From Pseudaquidulcibacter sp041917055 (GTDB lineage Bacteria; Pseudomonadota; Alphaproteobacteria; Caulobacterales; Aquidulcibacteraceae): 64,000 bases of DNA. Within the stretch, counting starts at the first letter, position 1; each line of letters begins with the position of its first letter. The stretch is taken from positions 1 to 64,000 of the forward strand of contig JAYRYJ010000011.1 of NCBI GenBank assembly GCA_041917055.1, written 5' to 3'. A program made the position numbers and the translations under genes. Of the stretch, positions 1 to 8,652 are shown piece by piece. The notes below the pieces were generated by a model. The model was not told the origin of the DNA and searched no databases. It worked only from the letters and a program-made list of their open reading frames with translations.

Positions 1-11
1 CTTAAAATTTT

Positions 12-33
12 GAGGGGCGGGGGAGCGCCCCTC
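12..33 (-). terminator. Hairpin downstream of dmpN
   Basis: An 8-bp perfect inverted repeat (GAGGGGCG / CGCCCCTC) with a 6-nt loop lies just past the dmpN stop. In the leftward direction it is followed by AAAATTTT rather than a clean U-tract. It may be a weak terminator or an intra-operon attenuating/stabilising hairpin before the next hydroxylase genes. Confidence 0.4.
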
Positions 34-37
34 TTGT

Positions 38-1558
38 CTATTCCGCAGCTTCGGCTTTGACGCCTTCGCCTTTCCATTCATTCCAGAGTTTTTCGTCAGG
101 GGAGCCGACATAATCCATATTGTCAGCGCTAACTGCCATGCGATACCAATTCAAGACATCAGGAACGGTTGGTCCGCCGCAATTGCCTTGGAAGATTTGG
201 TGCACCGGAAGCCAGGCTTGGGCATATTTTTCCGGCTCATTGTCAAAAATGTCTTTGCAGCCATCTGAACAGAAGTGATATGTTTCACCATTAAATTCGG
301 ACGAACGGAAAGAAATTGTGTTCGGATCGCCTGGCTCTGTATAGGCCATAGGAATTTGGCAAGTATTGCACAATTGAGGTAGCGCCATATTGTAGAAGCG
401 CTTTCCTTCTTCATCCATTTTGCGCCACATTTCCCAACGCGGACGATAATATTTATCGAAAGTGTTTGGATATTTCTCAGAAAGCCAATCCAAATGCTCA
501 TCATCGGGCATCCAAGTATGGAATGCGGCGGCGTGAGTATATTGATAGAATACCGCCCAGTTTTGGTGCGAAATATGTTCCGCCATTTCAGTGGCAATTT
601 CGGCATATTTTGGAACTTTTAGGCCATAGCGTGCCAAATCCTGGAACAAAGAACCACCAGCTTCGGTGAAATAGATTTCCCATGCCTCTTTCCAAGACAT
701 AATCTTTTTCGGAAGCATATAATCCATCATCATTGCGACAAGGCCAAGCATTTTAAAGCCGCGCCAGAACCATTTATCAACCCAGCCTTGAACAATTGGA
801 AGATTGTCCGGATGTTGTTCAAGAAGGAATTTGATAACTTCAATACCCAATGTCATGTGACGGCTTTCGTCTGATTGCGCAGAGAAACCGAATGTAACAG
901 TTGCAAGGTCGCCATTATAGGCCGCACCCGACATGAAAGGCACAAATAATAGGTTGGTAAGCACATATTCAAACGCAAAACCAATCGCAATCATATATTC
1001 AAACGGGCCTGCGGTGCGGGCATCATCAAAGAATGATTTAGGCACCGAAAGATACCAAACGCGATCATGCATGTGGCGGAATTCGGAAATGCCGTCAAAG
1101 AACTTGTTATATTGCGAAATAGTATGGCATTGCGTTTGGAAGTGACGCAATTCATCCAAGGATTGCTGTTGGCACGCAACGCGTGGTCCAACACCACGAA
1201 GGTGACGACCAGTAAAAGCAAAGCCACGATGCGCTTGATATTCCAATGGCGAAACACCGGTAAGGAATAGTTTCAAAGTATTCACATAACGCGCATCTGA
1301 AATACCCGCTTGACCATTATTCTGCATGAAAGCATCAATAACGGCGTATAATTTGCGTTCTTTCTCTGCTTGGAATTTCCAATACGAATCCATGGTCAGG
1401 CGAAATGGATCTTCCCACTTTGACCAATCTGTGATTTTGATGCCTTCAAATTTATCATAAGGATAGACATCATCCATTTTTTGATATGTCGTTTCCCAAT
1501 CAAGGCCGCGAGTTAGATGGGCGTATTTCTGTTTAAGCCCCATTTTCTTAACTGCCAT
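38..1558 (-). CDS. dmpN: Phenol hydroxylase large (oxygenase alpha) subunit, DmpN/PoxD-like
   Basis: This 506-aa protein is the catalytic diiron subunit of a multicomponent phenol hydroxylase, which oxidises phenol or methylphenols to catechols with O2 and NADH. The six carboxylate/His ligands of bacterial multicomponent monooxygenases are all visible with family spacing: E106, E136-x2-H139, E197 and E231-x2-H234. A C-terminal YHS-type module (about residues 395-450) carries the Cys pairs CNTC and CSDGC, as usual for this subunit. The ATG follows a GGGAGGA ribosome site. It is the fourth visible gene of a leftward K-L-M-N operon. The expected dmpO and dmpP (reductase) would lie beyond the left edge. 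Exact substrate range cannot be read from sequence. Confidence 0.95.
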   Translation of the reverse strand: MAVKKMGLKQKYAHLTRGLDWETTYQKMDDVYPYDKFEGIKITDWSKWEDPFRLTMDSYWKFQAEKERKLYAVIDAFMQNNGQAGISDARYVNTLKLFLTGVSPLEYQAHRGFAFTGRHLRGVGPRVACQQQSLDELRHFQTQCHTISQYNKFFDGISEFRHMHDRVWYLSVPKSFFDDARTAGPFEYMIAIGFAFEYVLTNLLFVPFMSGAAYNGDLATVTFGFSAQSDESRHMTLGIEVIKFLLEQHPDNLPIVQGWVDKWFWRGFKMLGLVAMMMDYMLPKKIMSWKEAWEIYFTEAGGSLFQDLARYGLKVPKYAEIATEMAEHISHQNWAVFYQYTHAAAFHTWMPDDEHLDWLSEKYPNTFDKYYRPRWEMWRKMDEEGKRFYNMALPQLCNTCQIPMAYTEPGDPNTISFRSSEFNGETYHFCSDGCKDIFDNEPEKYAQAWLPVHQIFQGNCGGPTVPDVLNWYRMAVSADNMDYVGSPDEKLWNEWKGEGVKAEAAE

Positions 1559-1568
1559 AATATCCTCC

Positions 1569-1841
1569 CTAATGTTTCCAGCTCAATTTGAAATAATCAT
1601 CGTCTTCATCGAGATTGCCGGCCATAGAAACCATAACCATATGGATTTCTTGCGGATCCCAATCAGTGCCGGTGATGCTTTCGACAGTGGCGCGATTAAC
1701 GACAAGCTCGTCGTCGCAATCGATCTTATATGCGCCCGGCATGGAAAGAACCCGTGCCGAAGGATTGTCTTGTAAAATTGCCTCCATAACGGGGCGGGCT
1801 TCGTCATTATGTAACAAAGTGATTGATGCAATTTGTGCCAT
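1569..1841 (-). CDS. dmpM: Phenol hydroxylase coupling/effector protein, DmpM-like
   Basis: This 90-aa cofactorless effector protein is of the MmoB/DmpM family. It docks on the hydroxylase and couples electron transfer to oxygen activation. Length and position (between the beta and alpha hydroxylase subunits) match the canonical phenol hydroxylase order. The ATG follows the dmpL stop directly (TAAATG) and is preceded by GGAGGT, so translation is likely coupled. Acidic C-terminal region with the DEDDDYF run. Confidence 0.92.
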   Translation of the reverse strand: MAQIASITLLHNDEARPVMEAILQDNPSARVLSMPGAYKIDCDDELVVNRATVESITGTDWDPQEIHMVMVSMAGNLDEDDDYFKLSWKH

Positions 1842-2819
1842 TTAAACCTCCAAGCCCAATGATTTTGCTTTTGCGCGTGCTTTGTCGCCTTGCGCTTTGG
1901 CGGCGGCGGCATCGCCACAAAGGGTTGCTAAAGCAGATTCAGAAGCCGCAATATATTTTGATGCCCAGCCTGAAATAATGGTTTTATTGGCAACGCTTTC
2001 GGCTGCAACGGTTTTTAGAACCGCATCGGTCCATTTATTTTCGTCTTTGGCCCAGTCAGCCATAAACTCAGTCAACATTGAGACCGCAATTGCCGAATTG
2101 CCATAAAGTGCGTCTTGACCATTATAGATATAATCAAGGATAACCGCATTTACGCCCAAGGTTTGCGCGGTGAAAAGTTCGAACCAATCACGTACCACAA
2201 AAGTGTCTTCGACTAATTTGCGCACACCTTGCCATTTGGCATCATTTAGCCAAGAGGCTTTTCCGGTTTCCAAACCTTCACCGGTTTGCCCGTCGATTTC
2301 AAGGCCGATGCGCGAAACGATTTGCGCCATGCCCAAATGATCGCCTGCTGAGAAAATGCAAGGCGCGGTAATAGCGGTGCCGTAACCACGGTGGCAAATC
2401 TCACTCATATTCATATTGGCGCCCCAATGAATGTGGCGCGCGGGAACTAATGAATTCAAAATTGCGGATTTAGTTGCCGCATCAGCATTTTCCAAAAGCC
2501 CTTTTTCTTCGACGAAAGTGAAATTTCTCTCGACGGATTGGTTCATATTGGCGCGGGCAATATTATAAGTCGCATAATATAATTGGCGAGGGTCAAGGGC
2601 CTTATACCAATCTTCCATCACGATTTGGGTTTTGGCGGTGTCATAGTGCCAAAATTCAGGTTCATATAATGGCTTGTAATGGAAATGGTCGGTGGCCTGC
2701 ACATCAAGTGTAGCCTCCTGATAGCGCGAGGCGGGTTTATCCCCACCAAGGCGGCGCGCAATATGACCGAAAGTATGCCTTTTCGGTGTATAATCGCGCG
2801 TCTTAATTTCAACTGTCAT
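1842..2819 (-). CDS. dmpL: Phenol hydroxylase beta subunit, DmpL-like
   Basis: A 325-aa beta subunit of the (alpha-beta-gamma)2 phenol hydroxylase. It is structural, of the ferritin-like fold, and lacks a diiron site. An upstream in-frame start exists at 2855, but the ATG at 2819 (MTVEIKTRDYTPKRHTFG) has AGGAGG at ideal distance and avoids overlap with dmpK, so it is preferred. Recognised from overall similarity to BMM beta subunits (for example the MNMSEICHRGYG and HLGMAQIVSRIG stretches). Tightly packed with dmpK upstream and dmpM downstream. Confidence 0.93.
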   Translation of the reverse strand: MTVEIKTRDYTPKRHTFGHIARRLGGDKPASRYQEATLDVQATDHFHYKPLYEPEFWHYDTAKTQIVMEDWYKALDPRQLYYATYNIARANMNQSVERNFTFVEEKGLLENADAATKSAILNSLVPARHIHWGANMNMSEICHRGYGTAITAPCIFSAGDHLGMAQIVSRIGLEIDGQTGEGLETGKASWLNDAKWQGVRKLVEDTFVVRDWFELFTAQTLGVNAVILDYIYNGQDALYGNSAIAVSMLTEFMADWAKDENKWTDAVLKTVAAESVANKTIISGWASKYIAASESALATLCGDAAAAKAQGDKARAKAKSLGLEV

Positions 2820-2835
2820 GCGACTTCCTCCTGCT

Positions 2836-3123
2836 TCAATCTTCAGATTTACCAATTTTGCGCAAAAGACCTGGCTGTTTTAAACGCCATTCCAATTCTT
2901 CGAGCATTTGGCCATCAGCCTCACTGGTATGAACCAAAGCGTTTTGCTTGACGCAAAACTCAGCAAACGCGGCGGGGGGAAGGATTAATTCAATCATTAA
3001 GTCTTCATCATTTATCCAGAACTCAAACTCGACAAATTTGCCAAGACGCATTCCGGTGACGCGCACATGCGCATCGCCCAAGACGCTTTTATGTTCCTGA
3101 TTGTTTGACGCCAAACCGACCAT
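2836..3123 (-). CDS. dmpK: Phenol hydroxylase assembly protein, DmpK-like
   Basis: A 95-aa first gene of the phenol hydroxylase operon. DmpK-family proteins are not part of the catalytic cycle but are needed to obtain active (iron-loaded) hydroxylase. Size, position as first gene and the internal pattern (RVTGMRLGKFVEFEF, aromatic/acidic beta-sheet-like) agree with this family. Transcription would start in the 213-bp gap to the divergent GntR gene. Confidence 0.88.
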   Translation of the reverse strand: MVGLASNNQEHKSVLGDAHVRVTGMRLGKFVEFEFWINDEDLMIELILPPAAFAEFCVKQNALVHTSEADGQMLEELEWRLKQPGLLRKIGKSED

Positions 3124-3336
3124 TCAACTTTCCACCCGATGCGCGCCTATTATAATTCATGCTGCGCGACCACAATTTTGATAGATTCAAAATCTCTGAG
3201 TGTCAATAAAAATTTCGAGATTTTTTTAATTTATCGGTTTTTTTAACATGTTTCGATTTTTTGTGAATGGATTCAATGGGTTAAAAATTTCAGAAATTCT
3301 ATTGCATCAAAATCAACTTAATGTAACAATATTTCT
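3124..3336. promoter_or_regulatory. Divergent promoter region, dmp operon / GntR regulator
   Basis: AT-rich divergent intergenic region. It contains a perfect 8-bp inverted repeat, AAAATCTC (3189-3196) and GAGATTTT (3217-3224), the second half being part of AAAAATTTCGAGATTTTT. A closely similar sequence in reverse orientation (AAATCTCGAAAATTT, 8636-8650) lies upstream of the aldolase/hydrolase operon, suggesting a common operator. No sigma-54 motif (TGGCAC-N5-TTGC) was found, unlike classical DmpR-controlled phenol operons. Confidence 0.5.
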
Positions 3337-4056
3337 ATGATTATTAGCCAAAATGATACCCAATCTCTAAAGACTGCGGCAGGGAATGCGCGCTCTTTGG
3401 TTGAGGCCGCTTATGCCAGTTTGCGACAGGATATTCTCAATGGCACTTTGCCGCCCGGCAAAAAGCTGCGGGTTGAAGTTTTAAAAGACAGATATGAAAT
3501 CGGCGCATCGACGCTTCGCGAGGCTTTAACTCGTTTAGTCGGTGACGCATTGGTTACATCCGAAGAACAACGTGGTTTTAAAGTCGCACCAATTTCTTTA
3601 CAGGATTTCCATGATTTGACGCGTGCGCGCAAATTGATTGAATCTGAGGCTTTGGCATTATCAATCCTTCATGGCGACGATATTTGGGAGGCGAATTTGG
3701 TCGCGGCTTTCCACCGCCTGTCAAAGGTCGAAGGGCGGCATGGTAAAGACGCAATGCTACATTCCGATGAATTCGAAATTCGCAATCGGGAGTTTCACCA
3801 GGCCTTAATTGCCGCGTGCCCTTCACGTTGGTTATTATTGTTTCAAGGCACTTTATTTGGGCAATCGGAACGTTATCGCCGCATTTCATTGATGAATAAT
3901 CTTATAGACCGCGACGTTCATTCCGAACATAAAGCAATTGTCGAGGCTGCGCTCGCACGAGACGCCATCAAAGCAAAACGCCTAGAGGAAGAGCATATTG
4001 AACGAACCCTCGAAGTCCTAAGCCATTTGGTTGTCGCCCAGGCGGAAGAAGATTAG
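3337..4056 (+). CDS. GntR-family transcriptional regulator (FadR/FCD subfamily)
   Basis: A 239-aa DNA-binding regulator. The N-terminal winged helix (residues about 20-90) shows the GntR signature: SLRQDILNGTLPPGKKLRVE followed by a helix-turn-helix with GASTLREALTRLVGDALV. The C-terminal all-helical FCD ligand-binding domain carries the Arg/Glu/His pattern typical of the family (FHDLTRARKLIESEAL). It is divergent from the phenol hydroxylase operon, so it probably controls that operon in response to an aromatic or organic-acid effector. This differs from the NtrC-type DmpR and is an inference from position. Its 3' end overlaps the convergent hydrolase gene by 4 nt. Confidence 0.9.
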   Translation: MIISQNDTQSLKTAAGNARSLVEAAYASLRQDILNGTLPPGKKLRVEVLKDRYEIGASTLREALTRLVGDALVTSEEQRGFKVAPISLQDFHDLTRARKLIESEALALSILHGDDIWEANLVAAFHRLSKVEGRHGKDAMLHSDEFEIRNREFHQALIAACPSRWLLLFQGTLFGQSERYRRISLMNNLIDRDVHSEHKAIVEAALARDAIKAKRLEEEHIERTLEVLSHLVVAQAEED

Positions 4057-5666
4057 GCAATCCCCAATTTCTCACGCAAAAGCCTAATCCAAGGCGATTG
4101 CCCCTCTCGATTATCCATCCAATAGGAATTATGCGATAGGCCTTTAACTATTCCATCTTTTGGCGATAGGCGGTGATTATCTATTCCATAGCCTAAAACT
4201 TCTGTTTTTTCTTTTTCCCCCAAATCTTCACTCACAGAGCCGCCGACAATATCGTCACTAAAATACAAATTTGTCCATTTGGTGAAGAGAAACGGCATGG
4301 AGGGGGCGATTTTTGGTTCGTTGCTTCCAAATAATACCCTCGGTGGCGAGGTGGCAATAGAATAAGTGACGTCCCTTTGGCATTCAAAAGTTTCTGAAAC
4401 ATGCGGGGTTTCAGGGTCACCTTCTAACAATAGTCTTGCGTGCGAAAGTGGTGAACCCATAGTAATGAAACGGCTTATCGGCCATTTATTTTTATGTTTT
4501 TCAAAAAGCCGCGCTTGAATCGGCTGCCAAGTTTGGCTTTGCCATTGTGCAATTTTCATTTCATCGCAATTGGCGGGGTAAGTTTTTAGCGCCTCTTGTA
4601 TTTCCTTCATAATAGTCGGCGGTAAATTGCCCATGTCATTCGATTTTTGCCCAAAGAACTGCCGAATAACGTCATAAGCGGCTATTGAACCCAAAGAATG
4701 AGCAACTACAATAATTTCGTCATAGCGATCAGATTTGGTAAGGGCAGAAAATAAATTCATGCCTTCATGGCGAATTTCGTGCCGAGCATCGATATTTTCG
4801 GGCCGATTATTCAAATAACGCGCCGAATCCGCCATCACATCTATCAAGAATGGTCGAATTTTTGCAACCCACATATAGGCGGAAAATAAAAGGACTAACA
4901 AGAATAATAATGATACCACCCCATGAGCACCAGAAAGATTGATAGATGGAAAAAGGTGATTTTCCACATGTGACGCAATGGTTTCGTCGCCGACTTCATC
5001 CCGCACTAAAATCATAACAGTTTGAACCAGAGAACAAAGTGCTAATGTGATGACGGCGAAATTGGCGGCCCAACCGAAACGTCTTATAGCCATCAAGAAA
5101 GATGAAAACGCGCCTAGACCTATTAATACAATTGGAACAAAATAATATCTATTTAAAGCATTAGGGACGTTAATGTTGAAGACTGAAGCACGGATTTTTC
5201 CATCTTCCAGTGGAACAAATGCCATTGAAGTGTAAACAGCATAAAAAAGGGCCCATAAGCACAAAAGCCAAAGCAAACAAAGTGATGCAAATCGATAAAT
5301 CCGCAAATCAGGTGGAAATCGAAGCGCCGGACGGCGCAAAAGCGCGAAAAACCATGTGTAGAAATGGATAAGCGCGTTGCCGCTCATTTTTGAAGCCCAA
5401 TAGAATTCGAATAAATCAAAATCGGGCTTTGCATTGCCTTCAAAATGCACCTCTAGTCGGCGCGTATCGTCAAGATCGCTAATAGTTTCGGGAATAAGCC
5501 TAACACTTTGCGGCGCGCCTTCGGCTTGTTTTTCGCTTTTGAAATTAAAACCAAAAACGTGTTCGATAAATTCTCCGACCATTTTCTGTGGTCTCTGTTG
5601 CCCTTGTCCATGAACCAAAATAATCGCATGCTTGCGCTTCTCCGCGCTATTTTTACTATCGGTCAT
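4053..5666 (-). CDS. Integral-membrane alpha/beta hydrolase of unknown function
   Basis: A protein of about 537 aa. The N-terminus has an alpha/beta-hydrolase first strand and oxyanion motif (HAIILVHGQGQQ, near residue 20). The nucleophile elbow AHSLGS is near residue 322 and a candidate catalytic His sits in KGLSHNSYWMD at the C-terminus. Between the first strand and the elbow, roughly residues 125-265, are four hydrophobic segments (for example LCLLWLLCLWALFYAVYT, LLFLLVLLFSAYMWV) predicted to be membrane helices. The start at 5666 is chosen because the earlier in-frame Met codons (5696, 5681) lack support, although they cannot be excluded. No recognised named family. Substrate unknown; lipase or esterase activity is plausible. 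Confidence 0.75.
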   Translation of the reverse strand: MTDSKNSAEKRKHAIILVHGQGQQRPQKMVGEFIEHVFGFNFKSEKQAEGAPQSVRLIPETISDLDDTRRLEVHFEGNAKPDFDLFEFYWASKMSGNALIHFYTWFFALLRRPALRFPPDLRIYRFASLCLLWLLCLWALFYAVYTSMAFVPLEDGKIRASVFNINVPNALNRYYFVPIVLIGLGAFSSFLMAIRRFGWAANFAVITLALCSLVQTVMILVRDEVGDETIASHVENHLFPSINLSGAHGVVSLLFLLVLLFSAYMWVAKIRPFLIDVMADSARYLNNRPENIDARHEIRHEGMNLFSALTKSDRYDEIIVVAHSLGSIAAYDVIRQFFGQKSNDMGNLPPTIMKEIQEALKTYPANCDEMKIAQWQSQTWQPIQARLFEKHKNKWPISRFITMGSPLSHARLLLEGDPETPHVSETFECQRDVTYSIATSPPRVLFGSNEPKIAPSMPFLFTKWTNLYFSDDIVGGSVSEDLGEKEKTEVLGYGIDNHRLSPKDGIVKGLSHNSYWMDNREGQSPWIRLLREKLGIA

Positions 5667-5764
5667 TATATGCGCCCCCATTACAAGAGAACACAAAACT
5701 TAAGGTTAGTCTATCGGAAATTTGGACAAAATTCTATTTTTTGAATCGCGAAATCAAATATGGA

Positions 5765-7492
5765 TCAATTTTCACCGCCGAAACGTTGCGCCCATTCTGC
5801 GACATGTGTGTCTTCGATTTTCGCGAACAATAATTCCGGTGCGGCAATTTTTAGGCCGTGGGGCAAAGCGTCAAAGGCGCTATCATCATTTGCCAAAGGC
5901 CAATTGCGGTTTTCATTTGGAATGCCCATTGCATCAAGAACCCGACCCGCCGCATTAGGAATAAAGGGTTGCGCCAAAATCGCAAGCAATGCCACCAAAT
6001 TAAGCCCCATGCGCACACCGACAGCAGAGGCATCAATATCGGCTTTGAACAAAGTCCAAGGCGCTTTGGCCTGAAGATATTCATTGCCCAAGGCCCAAAG
6101 TGCGCGGGTTTCGGCGGCGGCCTTGCGGAATTCCATTTCTTCATGAAGTTTGGTTAGTTCCGCAATTTTTTCCTGAACGGCTTTAATTAATTCGAATTCC
6201 TGTTTGCCATATTCACCGCCCGAAGGAACAAGACCGTCAAATTTCGAGACCGTGAATTTAGTTATACGATTAACCAAATTACCAAAAACATTCGCCAAAT
6301 CTGAATTTACAGCTGCTTGGAAACCCTCCAAAGTAAAGGCGGCGTCAGAAGATTCGGGCGCATTCGCCATTAAATACCAACGCCAATAATCGCCCGGCAA
6401 AAGTTCCAGTGCCGCATCCATAAAAATGCCGCGTTTTGAACTGGTTGAGAATTTACCGCCATACCATGTGACCCAATTAAAGGCCTTTAGGCGGTCCACT
6501 TTTTTCCATGGTTCGCCCGAACCCAAAAGCGTGATGGGGAATGAAACCGTATGGAATGCCACATTGTCTTTACCCATAAATTCGACATATGTGACGTCAT
6601 TCGCACCTTTATCTTCGCGCCACCAACGCGCCCAATCATTACCGGTGGCTTCAGACCATTCTTGGGCCGCACCAATATATTCAATGGGTGCATCAAACCA
6701 GACGTAAAATACTTTATTTTCAAAGCCTTCACGGATTTTGCCGTCTTTGGTAACCGGCACGCCCCAATTCAAATCGCGCGTGATTGACCTGTCAATAAGC
6801 CCTTCATCAAGCCATTTGTAAGCGATTGATTTTGCCAAATGCGGCCATTCTTTTGAGTTATCGACCCATGCACGAATTTTATCCTGCATTTTGGGCTGTA
6901 AAAGGAAAAGATGCGCGGTGTCGCGAACTTCCAAATTGGTCGAACCTGAAATTTTGGAACGCGGATTTTTCAAATCTAATGGGTCAAGCAATGTGCCGCA
7001 ATTATCGCATTGATCCCCGCGTGCATTTTCAAAACCGCATTTTGGGCAAGTACCTTCAACATATCTATCGGGCAAAAAGCGATTATCATCGATTGAGAAA
7101 ATTTGTTGTGAAACCCTTTCTTCAATCAGGCCGTTTTTTTCAAGGCTTTCGGCAAAATATTGGGTTAATTTATGGTTTTGCGGGTTAGACGAACGTCCGA
7201 AATAATCAAAACTTAGATTAAAGCCATTTCCAGCGGCTTTTTGAATTTCGTGCTGTTCGGTGCAATATTCTTGCACTGTTTGCCCCGCTTCTGCCGCCGC
7301 CAATTCCGCAGGTGTGCCGTGTTCATCGGTTGCGCATAAAAACAAAACTTCATGACCTTGAAGCCTTCTGAAACGGGCATGAACATCAGCAGGCAACATC
7401 GAACCCGCCAAATTCCCCAAATGCTTTATGCCATTAATATAGGGGAGGGCCGAAGTAATAAGAAATCTTTGTTTTTTGAATGCGTCAGACAT
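5765..7492 (-). CDS. metG: Methionyl-tRNA synthetase
   Basis: A 575-aa class I aminoacyl-tRNA synthetase that charges tRNA-Met. Class I HIGH equivalent is in YINGIKHLGNLAGS (residues about 18-31). A zinc knuckle CPKCG...CDNCG (about residues 144-161) marks the four-Cys MetRS type. The KMSKS loop is the variant KFSTSSKRG near residue 330. The C-terminal anticodon-binding helical domain is present, with no appended tRNA-binding (Trbp111) domain. Monocistronic by appearance, with gpx just upstream on the same strand. Confidence 0.96.
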   Translation of the reverse strand: MSDAFKKQRFLITSALPYINGIKHLGNLAGSMLPADVHARFRRLQGHEVLFLCATDEHGTPAELAAAEAGQTVQEYCTEQHEIQKAAGNGFNLSFDYFGRSSNPQNHKLTQYFAESLEKNGLIEERVSQQIFSIDDNRFLPDRYVEGTCPKCGFENARGDQCDNCGTLLDPLDLKNPRSKISGSTNLEVRDTAHLFLLQPKMQDKIRAWVDNSKEWPHLAKSIAYKWLDEGLIDRSITRDLNWGVPVTKDGKIREGFENKVFYVWFDAPIEYIGAAQEWSEATGNDWARWWREDKGANDVTYVEFMGKDNVAFHTVSFPITLLGSGEPWKKVDRLKAFNWVTWYGGKFSTSSKRGIFMDAALELLPGDYWRWYLMANAPESSDAAFTLEGFQAAVNSDLANVFGNLVNRITKFTVSKFDGLVPSGGEYGKQEFELIKAVQEKIAELTKLHEEMEFRKAAAETRALWALGNEYLQAKAPWTLFKADIDASAVGVRMGLNLVALLAILAQPFIPNAAGRVLDAMGIPNENRNWPLANDDSAFDALPHGLKIAAPELLFAKIEDTHVAEWAQRFGGEN

Positions 7493-7526
7493 GGGCGCTA
7501 TTTAGGCGCTTTTGCCGATTTTGCAA

Positions 7527-8009
7527 TCAGGATTTCAGGGCGATTTCAATATCGGCCCTTAATGCTTGTGGTTCGGTAGTGGGGGCATAACGCTTTATTG
7601 GCACGCCGTCTTTGCCAATAAGGAATTTAGTGAAATTCCATTTTATGTCATCGCCAAAAATGCCGCCTTTTTCATCTTTAAGAAATTTGTAAATCGGGTG
7701 CGTATTTGCCCCATTAACATCAATTTTCTCAAACATTGGAAAGGAAACGCCATAATTTATTTGGCAGAATTCTGTTATTTCGTCGCCACTCCCTGGCTCT
7801 TGTGCGCCGAACTGGTTGCACGGAAAGCCCAAAATTACAAACCCTTGATTAGAATATTCTTTAAAAAGTGCCTCCAAACCCTCATATTGCGGAGTTAGGC
7901 CGCATTTTGATGCGGTATTAACCACCAAAACCACTTTGCCCTTATATTCGGACATCGCAATCATTGCGCCATTCAAGGCGCGCGCTTCAAAATCATACAG
8001 TGTTTTCAT
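7527..8009 (-). CDS. Glutathione peroxidase (Cys-type)
   Basis: A 160-aa thiol peroxidase that reduces H2O2 or lipid hydroperoxides, usually with thioredoxin or glutathione as donor. The family motifs are visible: the peroxidatic Cys in NTASKCGLTPQY (residue about 36), the block ILGFPCNQFGAQEPG, and the Trp/Asn of the catalytic tetrad in KWNFTKFL. Cys replaces selenocysteine, as in most bacteria. It has no signal peptide, so it is cytoplasmic. It lies 34 nt upstream of metG on the same strand and may be co-transcribed with it. Confidence 0.93.
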   Translation of the reverse strand: MKTLYDFEARALNGAMIAMSEYKGKVVLVVNTASKCGLTPQYEGLEALFKEYSNQGFVILGFPCNQFGAQEPGSGDEITEFCQINYGVSFPMFEKIDVNGANTHPIYKFLKDEKGGIFGDDIKWNFTKFLIGKDGVPIKRYAPTTEPQALRADIEIALKS

Positions 8010-8148
8010 TTTTGTCCCTGACTTTTTTGTTCAATTTGGGTTCAAAGTCGGGATTTGTCAATTCATGTGAAATTGCGTGTGTTTTGGGTGTGAAAGCCTC
8101 TTGCCAAAAACACAAAAATTCGCCATTTAGCCCGTCACCTGAAAAGAT

Positions 8149-8224
8149 GCCGGTTTAGCTCAGCAGGTAGAGCACTCGATTTGTAATCGAATGGTCGCGG
8201 GTTCGATTCCTGCAACCGGCACCA
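8149..8224 (+). tRNA. tRNA-Thr (anticodon TGT)
   Basis: A 76-nt cloverleaf with acceptor stem GCCGGTT/AACCGGC, discriminator A and encoded CCA end. D-loop TTTAGCTCAGCAGGTAGAGC, anticodon loop TTTGTAA giving TGT, T-arm GGGTTCGATTCC. The outermost anticodon-stem pair is C-A mismatched, but the rest pairs. A 74-bp repeat begins 116 nt downstream. Confidence 0.95.
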
Positions 8225-8652
8225 TTTTATCTATCTCACGCTTATGTTCGGGGCAGTCGCTTATCGCGCCTGCTATTCCCTCACCGCTCCGATGGGGCGG
8301 CGGACTCCCGCCGGCGCGCCACTTGGCGCGCACATCATTAAAAAATTTGCCGAAGGCAAATTTTGCTCTTCGACTTATCCAAAAATTCTGCAACTTTTTG
8401 GGTCTCATCGCGGCTCGATACTGCCAGCATTGCAAGAAACTGCCCCAACGCAAATTTTGCTCTTCGTTTTTACGCAAGAATCAGCAAAATTTCTAACTAA
8501 TTGCGGTGATTTACTTAATCAGTTTGACCCTCCCTTACTTATTTGAGCATGATAATCATGCGCAATGGGTATTTTCCGGCCTCATTAATTGTCGTTAAAG
8601 GCATGAAGTGGCGGCATTTAAAATTTCATTTGCATAAATCTCGAAAATTTGT
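8225..8652. other. Gene-free stretch between tRNA-Thr and the aldolase operon
   Basis: No convincing gene is seen here. The stretch contains a GC-rich hairpin-forming segment (around 8270-8332, with GGCGCGCC-type inverted repeats), the tRNA-associated 74-bp repeat, a partial re-occurrence of CAAATTTTGCTCTTCG (8451-8466), and close to its right end an 18-bp-class sequence GAAGTGGCGGCAT..TAAAA that recurs near 48206. Open frames crossing it look non-coding: no ribosome sites, biased composition, and they overlap the repeat. Confidence 0.5.
8341..8414 (+). repeat. tRNA-associated 74-bp repeat, copy 1
   Basis: 71 of 74 positions are identical, without gaps, to 33436-33509. It opens with a perfect hairpin (AAATTTGCC-GAA-GGCAAATTT) and carries a second inverted repeat (CCAAAAA...TTTTTGG). 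Both copies lie a short distance downstream of a tRNA gene on the same strand, so it may be a mobile REP-type element or a shared terminator/processing element. Confidence 0.85.

Noticed and set aside
3124..3336. Sigma-54 promoter for the phenol hydroxylase operon
   Set aside because: Searched by eye for TGGCAC-N5-TTGC on the minus strand; none present, unlike classical DmpR systems.
8244..8546. Frames of about 100 codons downstream of tRNA-Thr, in both strands
   Set aside because: They cross the 74-bp repeat and GC-rich hairpins, lack ribosome sites and have no protein-like pattern.
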